Counted from the first letter of the stretch, positions 53,767 through 63,770 are shown. The stretch: 64,000 nt of DNA from an uncultured bacterium (GCA_905215405.1 CAJMQE010000009.1:9716-73715); one strand, 5' to 3'. Notes: generated by a model from the sequence alone, not told the origin. Made by a program: numbers and translations.

Positions 53767-56304
53767 TTATATAAGTGCCTGTATTCTGCTGACAGATGCA
53801 GACGCTTCCTCGTAATCAAAATTTTCTATATGTGATTCCAGTTCCTGAAACTCCTTCCAGAGCAAACTCTCGACTGAAATCATACTTTTTAACTTTTCCA
53901 AATCATTTTCTATTCTGGTACTGACACAGGATTGCAAGTCTCTGTCTATCTTTACCAGCAACTGATTCAGTTCCGGCAGGTCTTCGATCTGTTCTGTGCT
54001 TTCCTGTGTAGCTGCATTTTCCTGTGGGACGATTTCTCTGATTCTTTCCATCAGTTCGTCATACATCTGCATGAGCTGTGGATGTTTTCTTTCGATCAGT
54101 TCCACATTTTCCGCATCTCCTGCATTTTCCAGTTCAAATGCAAGTGCTGAGAATTCAGCGGCTCCAATACTTTTCGCACCACTCTTGACTCCATGCACAA
54201 GAATCGTATACTCTTTGAGATCACGCCTGTTAAGTGCTTCCTGAATCTTATCTCTGGAATTCAGGCTTGCAAAACTATCGAGTACCATTCGGTACATTTC
54301 CTGACTGCCTCCAAAATAATCAAGTCCAGTCTCTGTATCCAGCCCAATTGTTTCCAGTTCTGTCAGGAAATCTGACGGTTCTGTCTCAGGCACAACCTGT
54401 TTTTTTGCCTGTTCCTGTCTTTGGGCTTGCGGTGAATTCTCCAACTGCCCTTCTGGCTGCCCATTTGCTTGCTGCTTATCCCTTTCGTCCAGCTGGTTTT
54501 GGCTGTCTTTTGTGTGCACATGTTTTTCATCGAGCCAGCGCTTTAATACTTCTTCCATTTCAGCGAACTGAATTGGTTTTGGTAAGTAATCGTCCATATC
54601 CGCATCCTGAAATACCTTTTTTACGCCTTGGATCGTATTTGCAGTCAGTGCAATGATCTTCTGTCGTGGGATCACACCCTGTTTTTCCAGTGCGCGGATC
54701 CGAGCGGTCGTTTCCACCCCATCCATATCAGGCATCATATGATCCATAAAGATCAGATCATACTCTGTATCCTGTACTTTTTTGATTGCATACGCTCCAC
54801 AAGACACCGTATCACACTGAACTTCAAATTGCTCCAAGATTCCTTCGGCCACTTTCAGATTTACCAGATTATCGTCTACTACAAGTACCTTTGTTCCTGG
54901 CGCTCTAAATGCAATCGGATAACCGGATGCAGCTCCTGCGACCACATCTTCATCATAACTGCATGGCGTGGCATCGACTATCTTCTGCGGGAATGTCACA
55001 AAGAACATCGTTCCTTTTCCGTATTCGCTTTCCACCGTGATCCGCCCATTCATAATACTGAGAAGCTGTTTACAGATTGCAAGGCCAAGCCCTGTTCCCT
55101 GCTTATTATGATTCTTCTTTAGATCCACCTGGGTAAATGCTTCAAACAACGCATTTAGATTCTCTTTTTTGATTCCCATACCGGTGTCAATGATCTGTAT
55201 TTCAAAAGAACCATATTCATCATCTTCCTCGACCCAGTCTATTATCACCGTAATACTTCCATGATCTGTAAATTTAACTGCGTTATTAAGAATATTTAAA
55301 AGGATCTGACGGATTCTTCCACTATCTCCATAGAGTCTGGACGGCACTTTAGAATTTGCCTTTACAATAAGCTCTACATCCTTTTTGCACAGCTGAAAAC
55401 GAATCAGTTTCACAATATTATCAAGCATCTGTACAAAATCATACTCTTCATCTACAATTTCGAACTTACCAGCTTCAATCTTTGAGAAATCCAGAAGATC
55501 ATTGATAATATCCAGGAGATTATCCGCTGAATCTTTTATAATATGAACGTACTCATTATCTTCCTGTGAAAGATTTTTTTCCTGCAGGATCTGTGCAATA
55601 CCGTTGATTGCATTCATTGGTGTCCGTATTTCATGGGACATATTTGCAAGAAATCTGCTCTTCGCTTCATTTGCAGTATTTGCATCTTTCATTGCCTGCT
55701 CTAAAAGAATCTTCTGTTTTTCGTTAATTTCTTTTTCTTTTCTGTAAAGCCTGGTCTGATATTTCATGATACATCCAATTGCGACTGACACAATTGTTGC
55801 ACACTGCGCGACATCAATATACCTGGTACGTGTACTGCTCAGCTGCATGACCAGTTCTGGATGCAAATATGACAGAAGGAACGTCACAAAATATACGATA
55901 AATTGCAGATTCAATACATGAAAGAACATCTTACCATCCAACAACAGAAAGGTAAAAAGGATTCCCATAACAAACCAGTGCACCATACCACTGTCAATTC
56001 CGCCGCCGACAAAATAAATAACTGGAAAGAAAATACAGGATACCGTACACATAATCGCTGGTCCGAAGTCATGTAGTTTTGTGGCATTTGCCAGTCTGAA
56101 TACAATTAGCATAGAGATGTCACCCAGCAATATAAACAGTGCTGACAAAAGGCCTGCTCCAGATATCAATGTTACCAGAAATGAAAAGAATGCTGCCGCC
56201 ATCGCACCAAGCAAAATTGCATTGAATAACTTTTGTTTAATTGGCAGTGATTCCGGCAACCATTTATTTTCAACTTTCCGGATATAGGTTTTTAAACTAT
56301 TCAT
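53767..56304 (-). CDS. Hybrid sensor histidine kinase with receiver and HPt domains
   Basis: 845 residues. Five or six TMs (about 20-180), short coiled coil, HisKA with phosphoacceptor in FLANMSHEIRTPMNAI, HATPase with NILNNAVKFTD, DTGMGI and GTGLGLAI, receiver with Asp in DLIFMDHMMPDMDG, a Gln-rich linker (about 600-630), and a C-terminal HPt domain with His in VHGVKSGAKSIGA. GGAG lies 6 bases before ATG 56304; an ATG at 56331 is less well placed. A full phosphorelay is present in one chain and can pass phosphate to a separate regulator. The HD-GYP receiver encoded 48 bp upstream is the obvious partner. Confidence 0.92.
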   Translation of the reverse strand: MNSLKTYIRKVENKWLPESLPIKQKLFNAILLGAMAAAFFSFLVTLISGAGLLSALFILLGDISMLIVFRLANATKLHDFGPAIMCTVSCIFFPVIYFVGGGIDSGMVHWFVMGILFTFLLLDGKMFFHVLNLQFIVYFVTFLLSYLHPELVMQLSSTRTRYIDVAQCATIVSVAIGCIMKYQTRLYRKEKEINEKQKILLEQAMKDANTANEAKSRFLANMSHEIRTPMNAINGIAQILQEKNLSQEDNEYVHIIKDSADNLLDIINDLLDFSKIEAGKFEIVDEEYDFVQMLDNIVKLIRFQLCKKDVELIVKANSKVPSRLYGDSGRIRQILLNILNNAVKFTDHGSITVIIDWVEEDDEYGSFEIQIIDTGMGIKKENLNALFEAFTQVDLKKNHNKQGTGLGLAICKQLLSIMNGRITVESEYGKGTMFFVTFPQKIVDATPCSYDEDVVAGAASGYPIAFRAPGTKVLVVDDNLVNLKVAEGILEQFEVQCDTVSCGAYAIKKVQDTEYDLIFMDHMMPDMDGVETTARIRALEKQGVIPRQKIIALTANTIQGVKKVFQDADMDDYLPKPIQFAEMEEVLKRWLDEKHVHTKDSQNQLDERDKQQANGQPEGQLENSPQAQRQEQAKKQVVPETEPSDFLTELETIGLDTETGLDYFGGSQEMYRMVLDSFASLNSRDKIQEALNRRDLKEYTILVHGVKSGAKSIGAAEFSALAFELENAGDAENVELIERKHPQLMQMYDELMERIREIVPQENAATQESTEQIEDLPELNQLLVKIDRDLQSCVSTRIENDLEKLKSMISVESLLWKEFQELESHIENFDYEEASASVSRIQALI

Positions 56305-56352
56305 ATTTTTCTCCACATCATTTACATTCACTCAGCCATTTCTGGCTACTGT

Positions 56353-57459
56353 CTATCCACAATCTTTTTCTTCCGTGATCAAATTAATAAATATATTGGC
56401 TAGATCAGGATCGAACTGTGTTCCCCGTCCTTTTCTCAATTCATCCAGCACATAATCCATGCTGCGCTTGGTACGATAAATTCTATCCGATGTCATGGCA
56501 TCAAATGCATCTGCGATATTGACGATTCTCGCCTCGACCGGAATTTCTTTTCCCTTCAGACCACTTGCATATCCATTTCCATCGTATCTTTCATGATGGT
56601 ATCTGGCAACTTCCATGACATTATCAATATAGCTGATCTTGCCCAGAATCTCTGCTCCGATCTCTACATGTTTCTTCATGATTTCATATTCTTCGTCCGT
56701 CAGACGACCTGGCTTATTTAAAATTCTATCCGGTACGCCGATCTTTCCTATATCATGCAAAAGTGCCACATTATATAGATTTTCACATCTGCTTTCATCC
56801 CATCCCAGTTGCTGTGCGATGAGTTTTGCATACAATGCTACTCTTGAGGAATGTTGTTTTGTATAAACATCTCTGGCATCAACTGCATTTGCAATGGTCG
56901 TGACCGTCTCAAATGACAGTTTCTCCAGTTTTTTTCTTTCTTTTCTGATCGCATCTTCCAGATTTGTCTGATATCTGTGCAACTGCAGATGGGTATTGAT
57001 TCTGGATAGTATAATTTGCGGTTCAAATGGTTTTCTGATAAAATCGACCGCACCATACTCCAGTGCCTCTACTTCACTTTTATTATCAAGTTCTCCTGTT
57101 AGAAATATGACCGGTATATCTTTGACATCAGGCAGTTTCCTGATCTCCCTGAGTAATTCAAATCCGTTCATCTCTGGCATAAGAATATCCAGCAGGATCA
57201 GATCTGGTAATTCATTATCCTGTTCTCTGAGATACTGCAATGCCTTTCTGGCCGATCTCAGACAGACTACATTGTAATCTTTCTTTAATACTGTAAATGC
57301 CTGTCGCAGACTAAATGCAGAATCATCTACCATTAATATCAGATCTCTGGGCTGATTTTTCTCCTCAGAAACTCTGTCCCCTAAAATATCCCCGATAGTC
57401 ATTCTGTCATTATTCCATTCCATGTTCGTCTTTTCTGAATTATTATTGTAGTTTTTCAT
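56353..57459 (-). CDS. Response regulator with HD-GYP domain (probable c-di-GMP phosphodiesterase)
   Basis: 368 residues: a receiver domain (about 40-155, Asp in DLILLDILMPEMNG, Lys in FIRKPF) and an HD-GYP domain (about 185-360) with LLHDIGKIGVPD, HHERYDGNGY and DAFDAMTSDR. The residue after GY is Ala instead of the usual Pro (GYA for GYP), which is a common tolerated change. It is first in an operon with the hybrid kinase. It probably lowers c-di-GMP on phosphorylation; output on the adjacent surface genes is a guess. Confidence 0.92.
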   Translation of the reverse strand: MKNYNNNSEKTNMEWNNDRMTIGDILGDRVSEEKNQPRDLILMVDDSAFSLRQAFTVLKKDYNVVCLRSARKALQYLREQDNELPDLILLDILMPEMNGFELLREIRKLPDVKDIPVIFLTGELDNKSEVEALEYGAVDFIRKPFEPQIILSRINTHLQLHRYQTNLEDAIRKERKKLEKLSFETVTTIANAVDARDVYTKQHSSRVALYAKLIAQQLGWDESRCENLYNVALLHDIGKIGVPDRILNKPGRLTDEEYEIMKKHVEIGAEILGKISYIDNVMEVARYHHERYDGNGYASGLKGKEIPVEARIVNIADAFDAMTSDRIYRTKRSMDYVLDELRKGRGTQFDPDLANIFINLITEEKDCG

Positions 57460-57597
57460 ACTTATTCCATTCCAAATTAATATTCGTTCCCACTATGCTT
57501 CATTATATTATTTCTGTATAATAATGCAAGTTTCATTTGTAATATTTTGTCATATTATCGAATATTTTGAATTTATATGTCGTTTTTTAGTGCCTAA

Positions 57598-57633
57598 GTA
57601 CCAGCCAACTGTTACAAATATAATGGCCGGTAC
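57598..57633. other. Hairpin downstream of the lysozyme gene
   Basis: GTACCAGCCA (57598-57607) and TGGCCGGTAC (57624-57633) form a 10-bp stem with one mismatch about 65 nt after the GH25 stop. The leftward side lacks a T-run, so termination efficiency is uncertain. Confidence 0.45.
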
Positions 57634-57697
57634 CAGGTACTCAGACTGCACTCTCTGTGCTTAAACTTTTTACTTATATGTACTACTGTCTGACTGT

Positions 57698-59521
57698 CTA
57701 TTTACTCCAGTCAATATAAACATCAAAATCAACATTATCACTGCTTACGCCTGTAAGTGGCATCTGTGCGTACTGCCAGATCAGATAATCCTTAGTATAG
57801 GTACATTTATCATTTACCTGCGCTACCCATTTTGCGAAGCTGTCCAGTTTAGAATCTGTCAGAATTGTTGTCAACCAGTTCAGATTTGCATAGAGGCCTG
57901 CTGTATAACCAGCATTCTGAATCTGTGTCATAAATGAATGTGCGAAGCCGGAAAGAACTGATTCATCTTTTACCTCTTTCCATACTTGATCTTCTTCCAT
58001 ATCATAATAAACACCAAGTTCCGGTGTTCTTCCTTCCAGAAGTCTTAATGCATGTGCTACTTCACTGTCGACCTGATCCTGAGTCGTTGCATAAGAATAA
58101 AGATAAACTCCATAAGGAATTCCAAGGCGTTCACACTCGCTCATATTACGAGCTGCATAAGCATCATCCTGCTGTGTTTCATTATCTCCATATCCTACCT
58201 TAATAATAGCGAACTGGATTCCCTGCTCTTTAACCGCATCCCAGTCTACTGTACCCTGATAATGAGAAACATCAATTCCTGTTTTTGAACTCAGTTCTCC
58301 CTCTGCATTAAAGTAGTACTGTCTACTATCGATCTTTTTCCATCCTGTCACTTTCGTTCCATTCTCATAATAATAAGTTTCGCTGTCTGCTGTATACCAG
58401 CCATCATCAGGAATAACAGGAGTTGGATCTGGTGTTGGTGTTGGATCCGGCGTTGGTGTTGGATCTGGTGTAGGCGTTGGATCTGGTGTTGGCGTTGGTG
58501 TAATACTCGTTGTCGCATTTCTGCCTTCTGCTTTACCGAAGTTTATATAATGAAGATAATATGCTTTCAGATCGCTTCCATAAGCACTTACAAGATCACT
58601 GTAGTTTGATTTATATGTTTTAACGTTAAAGTCAGCTATTGCCTGGCGTCCTTCAGCCATTCCATAATTAACAAAATGCTCCAGAAGAGCCAGTGAATTA
58701 TCACCAAAGGCTGCTTTCACATCGCTGTTATGTTCCATATAATACTCTTTATCATAGACTGCTGAATAATCCACGCTATTGAGAACGTTTCCAAGCAGAC
58801 CCGATCTGCCTTCATTTTGTCCAAAATAAAGGAAATGCATATAATACTGCTGATTATCATTTCCAAATGTTGCATTCAGCTCTGCATATCTAGCCTTGTA
58901 CTGCTGCTGATTGAACGAAGCACATCCCTGTCTTCCTTCCTTCATTCCAAAGTTAACAAAATGCCAAATGAGTGACCAGGAATCACTTCCGATACTTTCC
59001 ACTACGTCCTGATTATTTGCTTCATAATACGATTTATCATAAACGGCATCAATATTTCCCAGTCTTCCTTCTGCAATTCCACTATTCATATAATGATAAT
59101 AATAGGAAGAAACATTATCTCCATAAATCTGATAGAGGTCTTTGTTCAGGTTCTCATATGCCTGTACGTCAAATGCCTCGTTCGCTCTTCTTCCCTCATT
59201 CATACCATAGTTCACAAAATGCCATAACAACATCTGACTGTCATCGCCATATGCATCAACGACATCACTGTTATGCTCCATATAATATGACTTGTCATAA
59301 ACCGCTGAATAATCAATTCCATTATAGACAGTATCCGATGCGGAACTAAATAGATCCGTACTGCCTTCTGCATATCCAGTTACAGCTGCTGTATTCTGAT
59401 AGCTGTTTCCATTTTCATTCTGTCCCTGCTCATCTGCTGCATAAATGTATTGCCCTTGTCCAAGTACTGCCAATGATGTCATAGCAACTATTAAAACTGC
59501 TACCGCTTTTTTTCTCTTCAT
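57698..59521 (-). CDS. Secreted GH25 lysozyme with six HFxNFGxxEGR repeats
   Basis: 607 residues: signal peptide (about 1-28), six repeats of about 45 residues in three alternating pairs (about 70-335), a PTPTPDP linker (about 341-370), one choline-binding-like repeat (GWYTADSETYYYENG..GWKK, about 372-408), and a C-terminal GH25 muramidase domain (about 414-605). GH25 acidic residues are visible in GIDVSHYQG and VYYDMEE. The repeats follow YYxxHNxDVxxAFGxD..HFVNYGMxEGR and probably bind the cell surface. AGAGG lies before ATG 59521. It likely cuts peptidoglycan during wall turnover or against other bacteria. Confidence 0.92.
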   Translation of the reverse strand: MKRKKAVAVLIVAMTSLAVLGQGQYIYAADEQGQNENGNSYQNTAAVTGYAEGSTDLFSSASDTVYNGIDYSAVYDKSYYMEHNSDVVDAYGDDSQMLLWHFVNYGMNEGRRANEAFDVQAYENLNKDLYQIYGDNVSSYYYHYMNSGIAEGRLGNIDAVYDKSYYEANNQDVVESIGSDSWSLIWHFVNFGMKEGRQGCASFNQQQYKARYAELNATFGNDNQQYYMHFLYFGQNEGRSGLLGNVLNSVDYSAVYDKEYYMEHNSDVKAAFGDNSLALLEHFVNYGMAEGRQAIADFNVKTYKSNYSDLVSAYGSDLKAYYLHYINFGKAEGRNATTSITPTPTPDPTPTPDPTPTPDPTPTPDPTPVIPDDGWYTADSETYYYENGTKVTGWKKIDSRQYYFNAEGELSSKTGIDVSHYQGTVDWDAVKEQGIQFAIIKVGYGDNETQQDDAYAARNMSECERLGIPYGVYLYSYATTQDQVDSEVAHALRLLEGRTPELGVYYDMEEDQVWKEVKDESVLSGFAHSFMTQIQNAGYTAGLYANLNWLTTILTDSKLDSFAKWVAQVNDKCTYTKDYLIWQYAQMPLTGVSSDNVDFDVYIDWSK

Positions 59522-59658
59522 TTAAACCTCTTTCTGTGCGCTGACCGCCATTTTTTTTGATTATGCCCCTCGTCCTTGAGCGCATCAAATCAAATTGATT
59601 ATGCCTCCCTGCATAATAATTTGTCATAATATTCCATTACTATAGTACTATAATAAAA
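59522..59658. other. Leader region of the lysozyme gene
   Basis: On the minus strand GGCATAATCAA occurs twice, 36-37 nt apart, between the terminator at 59659 and the start codon. I could not match this to a known riboswitch; it may hold an operator or leader element. Confidence 0.35.
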
Positions 59659-59706
59659 CAAAAAATGACGATAGTAAACACATCAATGCCTACTATCGCC
59701 ATTTTT
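59659..59706 (-). terminator. Terminator of the Ig-like repeat protein gene
   Basis: AAAATGACGATAGTA pairs with TACTATCGCCATTTT (one mismatch). Leftward reading gives a T-run after the stem. It lies 45 nt after the stop of the 944-residue protein. Confidence 0.8.
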
Positions 59707-59750
59707 ATCCAAAATCCTTCAAAAATAACCGTTTTCGTTTATTATTTTAA

Positions 59751-62585
59751 TTAATATCCCTTTGAACCAAATTCAATATACCATTCGACCCATTTTACAA
59801 TATTATTACCAAAAGCCTCAACAACGTCTGGTCTCTGTGTTGCCATCTGATACATATTGTATTTTGGTGTTATCGATCTGTGTTCTGGAATTCCGTATAA
59901 TACATAGTGAAGATATACCGAACTGTAATCAGGTGCGAAAGCCTGATATACATCAGCGTTCGCTGCCATATAGTTAAATACACCGAAGTCTGCTTTTCCT
60001 ATACGTCCCTCGTTCATACCAAATTCACAGAAGTGCCATAAAGCCCATCCCTTTGTATTTCCATCACTCGTGAAACGACTTACGATATTGTCATATACAT
60101 CAGGATTTGCTGCAAGATAGTATTCCGGATCAAAAACCGCATTCCAGTCAGATACGCTTCTGCCTTCATTCTTACCAAAATTCATATAGTGGTAATAGTA
60201 CTGTTTCATATCCCCGCCAAATGCGGATCTTAAATCTGCATTATAGATACCATATTTGTATTCAACAACATTAAATGTCTCTTTTGCACATCTTCCTTCA
60301 CCCATACCAAAGTTGACAAAGTGAGAGATCAGTGCCTGTGTGTCATAACCAAATGCATTCTTTACATCCTCATTTGTATCTGCATAATAATATGGATCAA
60401 ATACAGATGAGTAATCCACACCTTCATAAGTGGCATCATATGTATCACTGACTGTAATCATACATATAGCTTTAAGAGATCCATTCTGAGCAACTACAAC
60501 TGCACCACCTGGAGCATTTGCTGTTGCTACGCCATCACTGTCGATGCTGACAACATTTTCATCACTGCTCGTCCATGTTACATTTTTTGCTTCCGTTGTA
60601 TTGTCTGGAGCAAATGTTACTTTGAACTCTCTGGATGTATTTGTGATCATCGTAATGTCTGTATAATTCAGTGCAATGCTTTCAATCGGAATGTTCTTTT
60701 CCACTGTGACTGTTGCCTGAGCCGTTTTATCTCCTACTGTTGCAGTGATCACAGCGGTGCCTTCGCTTACAGCCGTAACCATTCCGTCCTCACTTACTGT
60801 TGCAACAGCTTCATCGCTACTGGTCCAAGCCACTGTTCTGTCAGCGGTTGTTGAATCAGGTGTATAACTAACAGTAAGCTTTGTTGTTCCGCCTTCGTAG
60901 AGGCTGACCTGTGTTTTGTCAAGAGCAATATTGTCTAAAGGCATATTGACAGATACCTGAAATGTAACTGACTGTCCCTGATATCCGATCGTTACTGTCT
61001 GTACTCCACCACGGCTGCTGTCAAATCCTTCGACGCTACAATCTTTGGCTGCAACAAGAGCCTTGCTGCCATCCTGGTAGGTAGCGATCAGATTCATGCC
61101 ATCGAGAGAAATGCTTTCTCCTGCTTCATAAGTAGTCTTCTGTGGTGCTGTGCTCATTGTCAGAGCTGTTACTGCATTGCTGACTGTTGTGTTAAGTACC
61201 ACTGTACTCTCCTCTGCCACGCCAGCTTTAGCAAGTGTAACTGTCAGTGTATAATCTCCGTTAAAAGACATTCCGGTAATTGTATTCTCTGCATATTCTC
61301 CAGTTGTAGAAAATAAATTCTGATCTACACTGTCGAATTGTGCTGCTGTTGTACTAACCACCTGATCTTTGCTTGCCAGAAAGATCTGTCCATCATACAT
61401 ACAGAAATCGATGATTTCATTTGTAGTCAGTTCAGCTGATCCATTGCTTCTGCCATCTGCAGATTCTTTGTGAAGACTATTCCCTTCTGTATAGAACCAG
61501 TATCCTTTGCCATTAGAAGCTGCATACTGCATTTTAGAAGAGACGCTTCTGAAAATATATGCGCTAAAAGTATCCTCAGTTGCAGTCTCCGGTGTTGTAC
61601 TTTCAGCTGCAGTCCATCCTGAAAGAGAAGCTGCTGTCATTACTGCATCATTGACAAGGAACTGTGTATATTTGCCAGATGCTGACTTACGGATATGATA
61701 CCAGTTTCCCTGGATCTGTACCATGTTCCATTTATCCTGTCCTCTTGTTACAACAATACTCTTGATACCTTCTGCATTTAATACAGAATTCATAACAGAA
61801 GCAAAATCCATTGATCCTGCATTATCATAGAGATAATTGTAAACAGCAAGTACTTTATCTACGTCCGTCATTGTGGATTTTACTGTTGCTTTTGCACTAT
61901 CGCTGACAACTTCCAGATGAGCAAGGTAGTTCTGAATCAGATCCTCATCTGGTTCATTCTCAGTACCTTCTTTGATGTAAGCTGACTGATACTGAATTTT
62001 TACTGTCTTAAGCACTGCTGTCTGCTGTGTCTCCTGTATTGCCTGCGCCTGTGTCGTAGCCTGTGCTGTCGTCTGCTCAGCCGCTGTTGTCTGTTCTGCC
62101 CCTGTCGTCTGCTCTGCACCTGCTGTAGCCGTTGCAGTCTGTGTTTCCTTTGTTGTCGACTGTTGTGCTGTTGATGTTTCACTAGCTGTAGTTGTCTGCT
62201 GTGCTGTTGTCTCTGCAGCCGTTGTTCCTGCGTCTGTTGTTTCTTCAACAGCAGCCGTCGTCTCAGGTACGACCGTCTCTCCTGCTTCTACTGTAAAACT
62301 ACTGATATATGCATATTCAGGATCTGTTGCAAGTAATGCTGCCAGCTGTTCCTGTACGGAAGTCAGCTCGTCATTTCCTATCTTCAGATCTGAAATATCT
62401 ACGTTCTGTTTGAATCCCCCTACAGCCTGTCCAACTTTTGATACCAGCTGTGACTGCCATGTATTCTGCTCATTTTCCTGTGTTCCCGTTGCTGCCTGAA
62501 CTGGAAATGCTCCCCCAAGAGGACATGAACTGAAAGTAAGAACTGCAGCAAGACCAAATGCTACTGTTGACTTAATTTTCTTCAT
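59751..62585 (-). CDS. Secreted surface protein: transglutaminase-like, Ig-like and HFxNFGxxEGR repeats
   Basis: 944 residues. Signal peptide (about 1-32, ending VQAA), a Thr/Gln/Ala-rich low-complexity region (about 110-195), a region resembling a transglutaminase-like fold (about 225-320, KVLAVYNYLYDNAG.. and MVQIQGNWYHIRKS) in which no catalytic Cys is visible, an Ig-like domain (about 470-555), two Big_2-type domains (about 556-640 and 641-720), then four or five repeats ending in HFVNFGMGEGR-like sequence (about 730-944). The same repeat is found in the neighbouring lysozyme. AAGGAGAG precedes ATG 62585. Probably a wall-bound adhesin or scaffold. Confidence 0.82.
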   Translation of the reverse strand: MKKIKSTVAFGLAAVLTFSSCPLGGAFPVQAATGTQENEQNTWQSQLVSKVGQAVGGFKQNVDISDLKIGNDELTSVQEQLAALLATDPEYAYISSFTVEAGETVVPETTAAVEETTDAGTTAAETTAQQTTTASETSTAQQSTTKETQTATATAGAEQTTGAEQTTAAEQTTAQATTQAQAIQETQQTAVLKTVKIQYQSAYIKEGTENEPDEDLIQNYLAHLEVVSDSAKATVKSTMTDVDKVLAVYNYLYDNAGSMDFASVMNSVLNAEGIKSIVVTRGQDKWNMVQIQGNWYHIRKSASGKYTQFLVNDAVMTAASLSGWTAAESTTPETATEDTFSAYIFRSVSSKMQYAASNGKGYWFYTEGNSLHKESADGRSNGSAELTTNEIIDFCMYDGQIFLASKDQVVSTTAAQFDSVDQNLFSTTGEYAENTITGMSFNGDYTLTVTLAKAGVAEESTVVLNTTVSNAVTALTMSTAPQKTTYEAGESISLDGMNLIATYQDGSKALVAAKDCSVEGFDSSRGGVQTVTIGYQGQSVTFQVSVNMPLDNIALDKTQVSLYEGGTTKLTVSYTPDSTTADRTVAWTSSDEAVATVSEDGMVTAVSEGTAVITATVGDKTAQATVTVEKNIPIESIALNYTDITMITNTSREFKVTFAPDNTTEAKNVTWTSSDENVVSIDSDGVATANAPGGAVVVAQNGSLKAICMITVSDTYDATYEGVDYSSVFDPYYYADTNEDVKNAFGYDTQALISHFVNFGMGEGRCAKETFNVVEYKYGIYNADLRSAFGGDMKQYYYHYMNFGKNEGRSVSDWNAVFDPEYYLAANPDVYDNIVSRFTSDGNTKGWALWHFCEFGMNEGRIGKADFGVFNYMAANADVYQAFAPDYSSVYLHYVLYGIPEHRSITPKYNMYQMATQRPDVVEAFGNNIVKWVEWYIEFGSKGY

Positions 62586-62704
62586 ATAATTACTCTCCTT
62601 CTTTCATTCTTCTTTATGTACCTTATTTCAACAATTTAACATATAAAATTATATGCCAAATGTCGAATTAGTGCAAGTATTTCCATAACCGGGATCCATT
62701 TCCA

Positions 62705-63103
62705 TCAGAACTTTCCGATCAGATATAATAAAAGCGCCAAAATCAGTAGGATCAGACTGCGGCACAGCATGCACCGCAGTTCATATCCGGAGTAAATGTA
62801 TTTTCCATGACCGGTCTTATAGAAGCTCATATGTCTACTCCCATTCCATTTGCCAAAACAACTTTCGCCAGATACATATTTATTCAGACTTCCATCTTCG
62901 TCCAAATACTCAAACACAGGGTAGTAATGGATTCTTGCTCCTTTTATCACCGTATTGCCCCCTCTGAATACATTGGTCTTTTTCAAGCGGCAGGAAACAA
63001 CTTTTCCAGTCAGTTTCACTGTTCCAGCGCCAAAACGTGTCCGTAGCACTGTTATGAGCGTGAAAGTTCCCCATAATATCAATACCATAATTAAGATGAA
63101 CAT
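62705..63103 (-). CDS. Small two-TM protein, DUF3592-like
   Basis: 132 residues with a TM at each end (about 1-20 and 108-130) and a beta-rich middle (VKLTGKVVSCRLKK, RIHYYPVFEYLDEDG). This is the layout of DUF3592-type membrane proteins of unknown function. GGGAGGGG lies 3 bases before ATG 63103. It follows the YtaF-like gene at 43 bp and is probably co-transcribed with it. Confidence 0.75.
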   Translation of the reverse strand: MFILIMVLILWGTFTLITVLRTRFGAGTVKLTGKVVSCRLKKTNVFRGGNTVIKGARIHYYPVFEYLDEDGSLNKYVSGESCFGKWNGSRHMSFYKTGHGKYIYSGYELRCMLCRSLILLILALLLYLIGKF

Positions 63104-63146
63104 ATTCCCCTCCCTGCCCGAAGGCCAGTCTGCTATCAGTTGAGAG

Positions 63147-63770
63147 TTACTTTAATTTCATGAATGCCAGCACCACGAACAGGACGCCGCTCAGCCAGGA
63201 CAGATCCACATCCAGTTTTTTTGCGATCAGACGTCCTGCTGCATAGCCTGCATAGAGTGTGACCATGCCCACAATAAACGCACTGAACAGCGTTATCGGA
63301 ATATTGATCTTTAGAAATGCTGCTCCGATTCCAGCCACTATGCCATCCAACGACATAGCAAAGGCAAGTACGACTGCTTCTCCCGGAGAGAGCTGACTGG
63401 AATTATCCTGATCTGCTGCTACCGGATTTCCAGATACATAGATTACGAAATCAAGGTTGAGCATCGAAAACATATAATGCTTCTTGATGCGGTTTCCTCT
63501 TTTGATATAGCGCTTGATCACAAAGGCCGTTATTCTCCAAAGGCCGATGACAAACAGACTTACAAAACAGATGATGACCGTCATTTTCTCCGGGATCAAT
63601 TTATCGATCAGTGTTCCCAAACACAAAGCTGCTCCCAGACAGGCGGTACTGATTATATTAATAATTCCAGCACAGAACGGGCTGATCGCGATCCGGTTGC
63701 TTCCATAGGCAATTCCGGCGACCATCAGATCCACGCTCAATGCTGCAACAAGCATTAGAATATGAAACAT
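63147..63770 (-). CDS. YtaF/MntP-like membrane protein
   Basis: 207 residues with six TMs in two halves, each with a conserved ALSVDLMVAGIAYG or AMSLDGIVAGIGA motif, as in MntP manganese exporters and the sporulation-associated YtaF group. The cytosolic loop between halves is longer than in MntP (about 90-130), which fits YtaF better. ATG 63770 begins the conserved core; GTG 63779 would add three residues. Manganese export or a sporulation role are both possible. Confidence 0.8.
   Translation of the reverse strand: MFHILMLVAALSVDLMVAGIAYGSNRIAISPFCAGIINIISTACLGAALCLGTLIDKLIPEKMTVIICFVSLFVIGLWRITAFVIKRYIKRGNRIKKHYMFSMLNLDFVIYVSGNPVAADQDNSSQLSPGEAVVLAFAMSLDGIVAGIGAAFLKINIPITLFSAFIVGMVTLYAGYAAGRLIAKKLDVDLSWLSGVLFVVLAFMKLK

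Noticed and set aside
59522..59750. c-di-GMP riboswitch upstream of the lysozyme gene
   Set aside because: The neighbouring HD-GYP gene made this attractive, but the conserved core sequences of known c-di-GMP riboswitches were not found.
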